Positions 1 through 4,729 are shown, numbered from the stretch's first letter. The stretch: 8,528 nucleotides of DNA from Chitinophagaceae bacterium UBA5175 (GCA_002413325.1 DHWT01000181.1:1-8528); one strand, 5' to 3'. The notes: generated by a model not told the origin, from the letters alone. A program made the numbers and translations.

Positions 1-56
1 TAAATGGTATCACCAAATATATATACTTAGGTGCAGATTTACAAGTAGTTATAAAA

Positions 57-443
57 TTAATCCAGCCAGTAGGGAGGATAATCTGTTGTAGTTGTTGAAG
101 GAGGAAGAATTCTATCCCATACCATTCCTTCTGTAACAGTTATTTCTCCATGCTCATTCACAACACTGTATTCAATAATATTCTTTCCATTAGAATCAAT
201 GCCCACGCAAACAAGGGTCTTTTTTCCAGACTCATCAATGGCATCAAATAGGCGGAAACCTACACAGCCGGGCTGGGATAATGCTTTTTCAATGATTTCC
301 CTACCCATAATAAAGGTGGATGATCCTTCAAAACCATGTAATGCATGATGATCCTTAACCATCTTCTTACCAAGTTCATGAGGAATCTGTTCTCCAAATG
401 ATTGGAAATTTACCTGTTCTTTAACGAGTGATTCTTTGTTCAT
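57..443 (-). CDS. Small conserved-looking protein of unknown function (128 aa)
   Basis: The product is soluble-looking, with no signal peptide or membrane segment. A charged N-terminal half contains a His-rich stretch (KDHHALHG, residues 30-37). This is followed by GREIIEKALSQPGCVGFR (47-64) with a lone cysteine at 60, then a beta-rich section (about residues 62-105) made of short strands and turns (LVCVGIDSNGKNIIEYSVV). The C-terminus is a low-complexity tail rich in Pro, Thr, Tyr and Trp. From memory, proteins of about 130 residues with a similar 'QPGCVG...VGID..GK.IIEY..V' core occur in Bacteroidota without assigned function. That is recollection, not a search result. The ATG at 441-443 is the only good start, with no evident ribosome binding site. 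It stands alone, with its 5' end facing a 690-nt gene-free region. I do not assign a function. Confidence 0.75.
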   Translation of the reverse strand: MNKESLVKEQVNFQSFGEQIPHELGKKMVKDHHALHGFEGSSTFIMGREIIEKALSQPGCVGFRLFDAIDESGKKTLVCVGIDSNGKNIIEYSVVNEHGEITVTEGMVWDRILPPSTTTTDYPPYWLD

Positions 444-624
444 AATCAGAGTTTTAGTGATTTATATTCTGAAACACTACGTAATTAACCTTTAAAAAAA
501 AGATTAAACAACGCTTAGAATAAGTGTTAAAAACCCTTAAATTGCCTGTAATTCAGTATACTATGGCCTTTTAGTAAATGTACGAAGAAAAATTCCTTGA
601 AAAAGTAAAGTAAATTTTCGATAA

Positions 625-648
625 GCAGATCGTATTTTTACGGTCTGC
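625..648 (+). terminator. Hairpin with weak terminator character
   Basis: GCAGATCGTA (625-634) pairs with TACGGTCTGC (639-648) over 10 positions, including one G-T wobble, around a TTTT loop. It is followed on the plus strand by ATTTTAG, a poor U-tract. No plus-strand gene leads into it, so it may instead be a structural element of the DnaA-box region that lies about 40 nt further on. Confidence 0.3.
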
Positions 649-689
649 ATTTTAGATCAATAAAGGAGATAAGAATGAAATACAGTGGG

Positions 690-698
690 TTATCCACA
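690..698 (+). promoter_or_regulatory. DnaA box, perfect TTATCCACA
   Basis: This is an exact match to the consensus 9-mer bound by DnaA. A second exact copy in opposite orientation follows after 13 nt. These are the only perfect copies I found in the window. The surrounding sequence is AT-rich and carries no gene. Confidence 0.65.
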
Positions 699-711
699 AT
701 TTAATTTGAAA

Positions 712-720
712 TGTGGATAA
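712..720 (-). promoter_or_regulatory. DnaA box, perfect TTATCCACA on the minus strand
   Basis: TGTGGATAA is the exact reverse complement of TTATCCACA. It lies 13 nt from the first box and is followed by an AT-rich stretch (721-780). A pair of perfect inverted boxes suggests a replication-origin segment, a DnaA-titrating site or a DnaA-controlled promoter. The sequence alone does not decide among these. Confidence 0.65.
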
Positions 721-835
721 ATGTAAACACTTAGAATAATATCAAATATTACAAAAAAGGGGAATTTTACGATTATTCAACTTTAACTTTTTGCGGAAAT
801 CGCAATTAATCAGTTGTTTTTGCGTTTACTGGGAT

Positions 836-956
836 AAAAAAGAAAAAAAAGTTGACTGATACCGGACTTAACTGTTTTTCAAGGATTTGGAAGGTCTTAC
901 TGGACGGTAAGTTTGGACATTGGATGGTTCTGTGAAAATTGTAACCAGTCAACTTT
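836..956 (-). ncRNA. Candidate small RNA, copy 1 (about 120 nt)
   Basis: Read on the minus strand, the predicted RNA starts just after a TAnnTTTG box (963-970). It opens with AAAGTTGACTG (956-946) and closes with the perfect complement CAGTCAACTTT (858-848), an 11-bp terminal stem around 87 nt. It then runs into a T8-C-T6 tract (850-836). The interior carries repeated UCCA motifs (CCAUCCAAUGUCC, CCGUCCA, CUUCCAAAU, AAGUCC). The 10-mer UUACCGUCCA (910-901) sits in a small hairpin, CUUAC-CGUCCA-GUAAG. A second copy lies at 4438-4567 with a stem kept by compensatory changes. The gene points away from RR1. A terminal stem this far apart is unusual as an intrinsic terminator. A protein-bound DNA element or remnant repeat is the alternative. 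I do not recognise a named RNA family. Confidence 0.6.
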
Positions 957-962
957 CTGAAT

Positions 963-970
963 CAAATATA
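963..970 (-). promoter_or_regulatory. TAnnTTTG promoter box of small RNA copy 1
   Basis: The minus strand reads TATATTTG, an exact match to the Bacteroidota primary sigma factor -7 consensus TAnnTTTG. The predicted start falls about 6 nt further, at the 5' arm of the RNA stem. No TTTG -33 element is seen at the usual distance, as would be expected for an activator-dependent promoter. The same box is present at the second copy. Confidence 0.55.
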
Positions 971-993
971 CATCGGACGTTTGAGCCAGGCCA

Positions 994-1007
994 GAGCAAT
1001 ATTGCTC
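994..1007. promoter_or_regulatory. Perfect 14-bp palindrome, candidate operator
   Basis: GAGCAATATTGCTC is a perfect palindrome. Its centre lies about 44 bp upstream of the predicted small RNA start and about 130 bp upstream of the RR1 start codon. A related site, GAGCAGGTTTTCTC, sits at exactly the same 23-nt distance from the TAnnTTTG box of copy 2. Position and symmetry suit an activator such as a NarL-type dimer. RR1 itself is the obvious candidate, by inference only. Confidence 0.5.
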
Positions 1008-1098
1008 AATTTCAATCTTTCATTAATTACCTTATCCATCGTAGAATTGCTATTCAGGAGCATATTTTTATATACTACTATAAATAATCATAATCTGA

Positions 1099-1107
1099 CC
1101 GTATAAT
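1099..1107 (+). promoter_or_regulatory. CCGTATAAT motif upstream of RR1
   Basis: CCGTATAAT lies 23 nt before the RR1 start codon and occurs again at 4719-4727, 98 nt before RR3. It resembles a -10 hexamer but does not fit the Bacteroidota TAnnTTTG consensus. The shared 9-mer upstream of paralogous genes is the only reason to list it. Confidence 0.25.
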
Positions 1108-1130
1108 AACAATTTTACAACCAATCCCTT

Positions 1131-1790
1131 ATGAGCGCGGAATTAGTAATTAAAGTGGCCATTGCCGATGATCATAAAATTTTTCGGGATGGTATCAGGA
1201 TGGCTTTGAAGGATAAGGATTATTTGAAGATCATTTGGGAAGCTGAGGACGGCCGGGACCTGGTTCATAAAATGCTGTTGAAAAAGCCGGATGTTTTACT
1301 TATGGATATACGGATGCCGGAAGTAGATGGTATCAATGCGATCGGTATATTAAGAAAAGAATATGAAGAGGTGAAAATCATCGTACTTACAATGTACGAC
1401 GACCAGGAAATGATTTCCAAGATGATGGAAATGGGGGCCAATGCTTACCTCACCAAGACAACTGATCCGGAAGAAATCTACCAGGCCATCCTGGCCTGCA
1501 TGAATGATGATTTTTATTTTAATGACCTGGTAAACAAAGCGGTACTTTCCAAGCTGCAGACCAAACGGCAGGTCCGGCAATTTTATCCGGACCCCATAAA
1601 ATTCTCTGAAAAGGAAGTAAAAATCCTGAGATTACTTGCCCAGGATAAAACCACGGAAGAAATTTCCAAAGAGGTTTTTTTAAGTCCCCGAACCATTGAA
1701 ACCATTCGGCAGAACATGAAGACCAAAGTGGGGGCGAAAACCATTGCCGGACTGATCATGTACGGAATGAGAAATAAATTAATAGATTAA
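1131..1790 (+). CDS. NarL/FixJ-type response regulator RR1 (orphan, 219 aa)
   Basis: This is a two-component response regulator that would bind DNA when phosphorylated. The receiver domain (about residues 6-122) has the acidic pair D13-D14, the phospho-acceptor D59 in LLMDIRMP, the switch T87 in VLTMYD and K109 in YLTK. A linker (FYFNDLVNKAVLSKL) leads to a LuxR-type helix-turn-helix (about 157-213) with FSEKEVKILRLL, TTEEISKEVFLSPRTIETIR and KTKVGAKTIAGLIMY. Length and architecture are normal for the family. No kinase gene is adjacent on its strand. It converges with RR2, leaving 4 nt between stop codons. By eye about half its residues match RR3 (4826-5497), with shared blocks such as MISK, GAN.YLTK and FYFN. 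Upstream and divergent lies the small RNA module. Start: the first ATG before the receiver domain, with no clear ribosome binding site. Confidence 0.93.
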   Translation: MSAELVIKVAIADDHKIFRDGIRMALKDKDYLKIIWEAEDGRDLVHKMLLKKPDVLLMDIRMPEVDGINAIGILRKEYEEVKIIVLTMYDDQEMISKMMEMGANAYLTKTTDPEEIYQAILACMNDDFYFNDLVNKAVLSKLQTKRQVRQFYPDPIKFSEKEVKILRLLAQDKTTEEISKEVFLSPRTIETIRQNMKTKVGAKTIAGLIMYGMRNKLID

Positions 1791-1796
1791 TTTATT
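1773..1796. terminator. AT-only perfect inverted repeat spanning two convergent stop codons
   Basis: AATAAATTAAT (1773-1783) and its exact complement ATTAATTTATT (1786-1796) are separated by AG. The repeat spans the RR1 stop (1788-1790) and reaches the RR2 stop (1795-1797). A 10-11 bp hairpin could form in either transcript and so serve as a shared bidirectional terminator. It has no G-C pairs and no following U-tract, so efficiency is doubtful. Confidence 0.4.
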
Positions 1797-2463
1797 AGTA
1801 ATTGATGGTAACAACTCCGTTTTTTACGGCATACATTACCAGGCCTACCCGGCTCTTCACATTTAACTTAAGGAAAAGTGCATCCCTGTAATTATCAATT
1901 GTTCTTGGACTTATTTGCATTTTTTGGGCGATTTCCTTATAGGTCATTTCAGTTGCCACCAGTTTTAAAAAGGAAATTTCATTGTCGTTTAAAATGATCG
2001 CTCCCCAGGCAGAATTTTTTGTACCCTGGGTTTTCATCAAATTGAAAAGTCTTCCGGTAATGGTATGTGAACAATAGGTTCCGTTTTCCAGAATGCATTG
2101 AAGTGCATGTTTTAATTCACCGGGCGGAACATCTTTTTTCAGGAAACCCCTGACTCCCCCCTTTATCATATGTATCAGAGACTCCGCATCGTACATGGTG
2201 AGTACCAGTATTTTTATTTCCGGGTGATTTTGGGAAATCCAACGGGTCGTAGCGTGGCCATCCATTTCCGGCATATTCATGTCAAGAATTAATATTTCCG
2301 GCATGTTGCCGGTATTTAATTTATCTATAAATTCCTTTCCATTATCGGCAACGATGGATACGGAAAATTCATCGAATGACCGGATAACATTTGCCAATGC
2401 ATCTCTTATTAAAATATGGTCATCGACCAACCCGACTTTTACTGGTGCCTGTGTCTGCTGCAT
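1795..2463 (-). CDS. NarL/FixJ-type response regulator RR2, partner of the adjacent kinase (222 aa)
   Basis: This is the likely output regulator of the 7-TM/kinase operon. The receiver domain (about residues 8-124) shows D14-D15, phospho-acceptor D61 in ILDMNMPEMDG, T89 in VLTMYD and the conserved lysine in FLKKD (109-110). The LuxR-type helix-turn-helix occupies about 157-214, with LNDNEISFLKLV, MTYKEIAQKMQISPRTIDNYR and LNVKSRVGLVMYAV. It begins 12 nt after the kinase stop, which supports co-transcription and a cognate pair. It is clearly more distant from RR1 and RR3 than they are from each other: it lacks the FYFN linker block and differs in the recognition region (RTIDNYRDALFLKL). This suggests different target sites. 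Start: ATG at 2463, the only plausible start before the receiver domain. Confidence 0.93.
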   Translation of the reverse strand: MQQTQAPVKVGLVDDHILIRDALANVIRSFDEFSVSIVADNGKEFIDKLNTGNMPEILILDMNMPEMDGHATTRWISQNHPEIKILVLTMYDAESLIHMIKGGVRGFLKKDVPPGELKHALQCILENGTYCSHTITGRLFNLMKTQGTKNSAWGAIILNDNEISFLKLVATEMTYKEIAQKMQISPRTIDNYRDALFLKLNVKSRVGLVMYAVKNGVVTINY

Positions 2464-2475
2464 GATTCATATTAT

Positions 2476-3264
2476 TTAATATGGTGTAGTTACTGTAATC
2501 CTGGTTCCGTTGCCGGGCTGACTTTCTATTTCGAATTCCGCTTCAATCAATTTTGCCCTGTGTTGCATATTATAGATACCACTCACATGATTGGGTCCTG
2601 AAATCTGATCGTTTAAATTAAATCCTTTCCCGTTATCCTGGATCATCAGTTTTAAAAAATCCCGGCTATAACAAAGAGAAATGCAGATATCCGTTGCGGT
2701 TGCATGCCGGATGATATTATTCACAGCTTCCTGCACTATACGAAAAAGGATGATTTCTTTTGTTTCGGTTAAACTGACATATTCTCCATTCATATTTAAA
2801 TGAATATTAAATCTTCCCCCTCTTTGCATGAAACCAACCTGCATTTCGATAGATTTTTTTAAACCTCCTTTTTTAATGATCTCCGCATTCATAGTTCGGG
2901 ACATGTGTCGTAAATCTTCTAAAGCTTTTTCCAGTATGTCCGAAATCTCAACAATGCTTTCTTTTGCTTCTTCTTTTCTTTCCAGGTCAAGCGTGCCCAG
3001 GCCCAGTTTGGCCAGGGATAAAATCTGGCCCACATTATCATGGATTTCCCTGGATATTTCCTGGAATGTTTGTTCTTGAATTTCCAATTGCGCCTTATAC
3101 AATTCCTTATCATAATTTGCTTTTGCTTCTCTGAGATCTGACGTAAAACCCTTTTGCTTTTTCTGGATGAAGAAAAGAATAATGATAATAAATGAAACCA
3201 TTACCAAAATAAAAAAGATCAGTAAGCTTAGAATCAAGATAACTTCTGTTCTGGTGACGGGCAT
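2476..3264 (-). CDS. Sensor histidine kinase, HisKA_3 / NarX-like family (262 aa)
   Basis: This is a membrane-anchored kinase that should autophosphorylate and pass phosphate to RR2. One strong transmembrane helix (about residues 7-33) is followed by a basic stop-transfer (QKKQK) and a coiled-coil-like linker (41-68). The HisKA_3 dimerisation helix follows, with phospho-acceptor H75 in SREIHDNVGQILSLAKLGLG. The ATPase domain has an N-box (IVQEAVNNIIRHA, 176-188), a G1 motif (DNGKGF, 210-215) and a C-terminal G2-like GNGTRI (251-256). There is no extracytoplasmic or PAS sensing domain, so sensing is probably supplied by a partner. The upstream 7-TM protein is the natural candidate, since its reading frame overlaps this gene by 31 nt, which suggests translational coupling. 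Start: ATG at 3264. The next Met lies within the membrane helix, so a later start would break the anchor. Confidence 0.93.
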   Translation of the reverse strand: MPVTRTEVILILSLLIFFILVMVSFIIIILFFIQKKQKGFTSDLREAKANYDKELYKAQLEIQEQTFQEISREIHDNVGQILSLAKLGLGTLDLERKEEAKESIVEISDILEKALEDLRHMSRTMNAEIIKKGGLKKSIEMQVGFMQRGGRFNIHLNMNGEYVSLTETKEIILFRIVQEAVNNIIRHATATDICISLCYSRDFLKLMIQDNGKGFNLNDQISGPNHVSGIYNMQHRAKLIEAEFEIESQPGNGTRITVTTPY

Positions 3265-3911
3265 AAATAAGCTTTAATAAAGGACATAAAAAGAATTGAA
3301 AATAAGAGCTCATTGATTCCATTATAAAGGGTAATAAATGCAGGTGCCATTGCATACAAGACATTAGTGAAAAAGAATATGGGGATCGTGGAGCTAAAAT
3401 AAAAAAGTGCTCCACAAACCACAAGAAAGCTTGAATCTGCCTTAAAATCAACAACCACATCTGATTTTAAAATCTCATAAATATAAAAAAGGCTTGCAAT
3501 CGTTATGAGTAGGTTACCTAGTCCATAAAGAGAAGGTAGAGAAGAAAAAATTCCATTGTGAATTCTAGTCCAGGTAAAAAAGCTAAAAGATGTGTAAAAG
3601 AGATATAAAAAAAGGAGAATGTTTTTGTGTCTTTGCGCTGGTGTACTTTTAAACAGGAAGTAATAGATTAATGAAAATTCTATGATAGAGTAAATATTAA
3701 TTTCAGCATTAGCAATGTAATAATAAATATTTTTTTGAGGTAAATGGTCAATAATAGTTAGTAATAATCCATTAATCAATGAAAAAATAATATATAACTG
3801 AATTGGGAAAAGAAATTTCTTTTTGTTACCATACCGGATGCTAACAACTAATGCTATTACCGTTGTTGCCAAAATTATGAAATCACATATCCTGTAAAAT
3901 GTATCATTCAT
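3234..3911 (-). CDS. Seven-transmembrane protein, putative sensor partner of the kinase (225 aa)
   Basis: This is a very hydrophobic integral membrane protein. About seven helices can be drawn: residues roughly 8-25, 33-54, 71-89, 97-114, 126-147, 160-181 and 193-214. Short basic loops (RYGNKKK, TPAQRHKN) and a polar C-terminal tail (PSPEQKLS) suggest the tail is cytoplasmic. I see no catalytic motif and no named family. Its 3' end overlaps the kinase gene by 31 nt, and it is first in the operon with RR2. I infer that it senses a membrane or extracellular cue for the kinase, which has no sensing domain. The gene is markedly AT-rich: the 60 nt from 3721 hold 11 G/C, against 33 in the 60 nt from 5341 in RR3. 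A TAnnTTyG-like box (TATATTCG, minus strand of 3937-3944) lies 25 nt before the start, without a -33 element. Confidence 0.8.
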   Translation of the reverse strand: MNDTFYRICDFIILATTVIALVVSIRYGNKKKFLFPIQLYIIFSLINGLLLTIIDHLPQKNIYYYIANAEINIYSIIEFSLIYYFLFKSTPAQRHKNILLFLYLFYTSFSFFTWTRIHNGIFSSLPSLYGLGNLLITIASLFYIYEILKSDVVVDFKADSSFLVVCGALFYFSSTIPIFFFTNVLYAMAPAFITLYNGINELLFSILFMSFIKAYLCPSPEQKLS

Positions 3912-4035
3912 AAGTCAATAGATTAATTCGCGTCTACGAATATATAATCAGAATTTCCGGAATAATTGGGGAAAAAACCCTTTTTGAATAAAATTATTTT
4001 CGTATTAAAAGGATATATCAACGATTTGAAGAACA

Positions 4036-4050
4036 CCCCGGCAGCCGGGG
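4036..4050. repeat. GC-rich 15-bp palindrome
   Basis: CCCCGGC and GCCGGGG are separated by a single A. It stands out in AT-rich surroundings and lies about 130 nt upstream of the 7-TM operon start. It could be a protein-binding site or a short hairpin. There is no U-tract on either side, so it is not a terminator. Confidence 0.35.
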
Positions 4051-4262
4051 GATACAAGTATTATTCACCGGGAGGATTTAAAATCAGCGGTTTGATGTAT
4101 AAAAATAGATCGAAAAAGGCGATTGCGGGAGATAGTTGCTGGATCGGAGGGATCTGCTAAAAACCCGCCGGCTTAAGAGGGACTGTTCCTGCTAGTGTTT
4201 TAAACAGGTCAAAATCTGCACTTTGGGAGATACAAAGTTCCTTCCGGGTTTTATCTATAATT

Positions 4263-4309
4263 AAAAAAACCTGCTTTTTCAGCGATCTGTGATCTCCTGA
4301 AAAAGCAGG
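4263..4309 (-). terminator. Strong intrinsic terminator for minus-strand transcription
   Basis: On the minus strand a 13-bp perfect stem (CCTGCTTTTTCAG with CTGAAAAAGCAGG, 4297-4309 and 4270-4282) is followed directly by seven T residues. The 14-nt loop holds a further GATC/GATC pairing. On the plus strand no U-tract follows. No minus-strand protein gene leads into it. The only transcript known or proposed upstream is small RNA copy 2, so it probably ends read-through or a longer form of that RNA. Confidence 0.7.
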
Positions 4310-4437
4310 CAGTAACATAATGACCCACAAGGGGGCATTGGACAGGATTGGATCGGTTCGGATGGTTTCTCACAGGCCGCTTTCTTTAAACCGCGTCTTG
4401 GCGGAACACAGGTATATCGGAAAAAACGGGCTTTCTG

Positions 4438-4567
4438 AAAAAAAGAAAAATAAGTTGATTGACATTGGACTTCGCAGATCTTTCGGTGGATATTGGAAAC
4501 TCTTTATGGACGGTAATTCTCGGGATATTGGACTTCACAGGTTGCTTATTCCCGTCAATCAACTTAT
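4438..4567 (-). ncRNA. Candidate small RNA, copy 2 (about 130 nt)
   Basis: The layout matches copy 1. On the minus strand a TACATTTG box (4570-4577) is followed at once by the 5' arm ATAAGTTGATTGAC (4567-4554). After a 90-nt interior comes the perfect complement GTCAATCAACTTAT (4463-4450), a 14-bp terminal stem, and then a U-rich tract (T5-C-T7, to 4438). Relative to copy 1 the stem has a C-G to T-A and an A-T to T-A exchange with both sides changed together. The UUACCGUCCA core is identical (4515-4506) and AAGUCCAAU is repeated. Two near-identical 14-mers (ATTGGACTTCGCAG and ATTGGACTTCACAG on the plus strand, 4464-4477 and 4527-4540) lie inside. The RNA is divergent from RR3. A plus-strand reading frame crosses it but is not supported by copy 1. 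Confidence 0.6.
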
Positions 4568-4569
4568 AT

Positions 4570-4577
4570 CAAATGTA
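4570..4577 (-). promoter_or_regulatory. TAnnTTTG promoter box of small RNA copy 2
   Basis: The minus strand reads TACATTTG, an exact TAnnTTTG match placed 2 nt before the terminal stem. The two variable positions differ from copy 1 (CA instead of TA) while the fixed positions are kept, as expected for a functional box. No -33 TTTG is visible. Confidence 0.55.
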
Positions 4578-4591
4578 GAATCTTCATCTTT

Positions 4592-4644
4592 CCGGTAAAA
4601 GAGCAGGTTTTCTCGTTTTTACCGGTTCGGCTTTTACTGCCGGA
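4592..4644. repeat. Two adjacent hairpins upstream of RR3, the first enclosing the operator
   Basis: CCGGTAAAA (4592-4600) pairs perfectly with TTTTACCGG (4617-4625), extended by GAG/CTC (4601-4603, 4612-4614) with a 2-nt bulge. Directly next to it TTCGGC (4626-4631) pairs with GCCGGA (4639-4644) with one G-T wobble. Neither has a terminator tail. They may act as operator DNA or as leader structure of an RR3 transcript. Confidence 0.4.
4601..4614. promoter_or_regulatory. Candidate operator of small RNA copy 2
   Basis: GAGCAGGTTTTCTC matches the copy 1 palindrome GAGCAATATTGCTC at 10 of 14 positions, with the outer GAGCA and CTC retained. It begins exactly 23 nt after the TAnnTTTG box, as in copy 1. 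It is less symmetric than copy 1 and lies inside a larger inverted repeat. Confidence 0.45.
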
Positions 4645-4711
4645 TTCGTAGCTTTGCGATCACCCCCACGTTCTTTTTCTATAAAAGGGCGTAGTTTAAC
4701 CACGTAGAAAA

Positions 4712-4729
4712 GGATTACCCGTATAATCC
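4712..4729. promoter_or_regulatory. Inverted repeat GGATTA-N6-TAATCC upstream of RR3
   Basis: GGATTA (4712-4717) and TAATCC (4724-4729) are perfect inverted half-sites around CCCGTA. The site overlaps CCGTATAAT (4719-4727), the 9-mer shared with the RR1 upstream region. A TAATTTCG box at 4739-4746 resembles TAnnTTTG with one mismatch and may be the RR3 promoter. Together they form a plausible but unproven promoter/operator zone. Confidence 0.3.

Larger units (their letters stand above)
514..739. repeat. Direct repeat CTTAGAATAA flanking the hairpin and DnaA-box region
   Basis: CTTAGAATAA occurs at 514-523 and again at 730-739, both preceded by AAC plus one variable base. The second copy is followed by TAATAT-caa-ATATTA (737-751), a 6-bp AT inverted repeat. 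Such short repeats can arise by chance in AT-rich DNA. Their interest is that they bracket the DnaA boxes. Confidence 0.35.
444..1130. other. Gene-free stretch of 687 nt between the small protein and RR1
   Basis: No convincing protein gene is visible on either strand. The left part (444-850) is very AT-rich and holds a 10-nt direct repeat, a hairpin and two inverted perfect DnaA boxes. The right part holds a candidate minus-strand small RNA with promoter box and operator, followed by the upstream region of RR1. Each is listed separately. Confidence 0.7.
3912..4437. other. Gene-free stretch between the 7-TM operon and small RNA copy 2
   Basis: I see no supportable protein gene here. It holds the divergent promoter region of the 7-TM operon, a compact GC palindrome at 4036-4050 (CCCCGGC-A-GCCGGGG), and a strong minus-strand terminator hairpin at 4263-4309. 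On the minus strand it also has additional UCCAAU-type motifs at about 4336-4372, resembling the interior of the small RNAs and suggesting a diverged or extended RNA copy. Confidence 0.5.

Noticed and set aside
849..955. CsrB-type sponge RNA on the plus strand (repeated GGA)
   Set aside because: CsrA is generally not found in Bacteroidota. The TAnnTTTG box and the U-tract place transcription on the minus strand.
1046..1062. TGCT-N7-AGCA near RR1 as a second operator
   Set aside because: Only 4-bp half-sites, not shared with the RR3 upstream region; chance is likely.
2279..3460. Additional reading frames on the opposite strand of RR2 and the kinase, and a shifted frame in the 7-TM gene
   Set aside because: They are antisense or frame-shifted shadows of well-supported genes and show no domain of their own.
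3966..4160. Plus-strand 64-codon frame starting with TTG
   Set aside because: It has no domain, a weak start and no family resemblance. It runs through a GC palindrome. Chance frame most likely.
836..4567. The two similar elements as MITE copies with terminal inverted repeats
   Set aside because: True terminal repeats would be nearly identical between copies. Here the arms differ by paired changes, no target-site duplication is seen, and promoter box and operator lie outside the arms at fixed spacing.
4320..4598. Plus-strand 92-codon reading frame across small RNA copy 2
   Set aside because: It has no recognisable domain. The corresponding frame in copy 1 has no start codon and stops at TGA early, and the shared parts are explained by stem pairing, promoter box and U-tract on the other strand. 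A short shared K-L-x-D-x-G-L pattern remains but is not enough.
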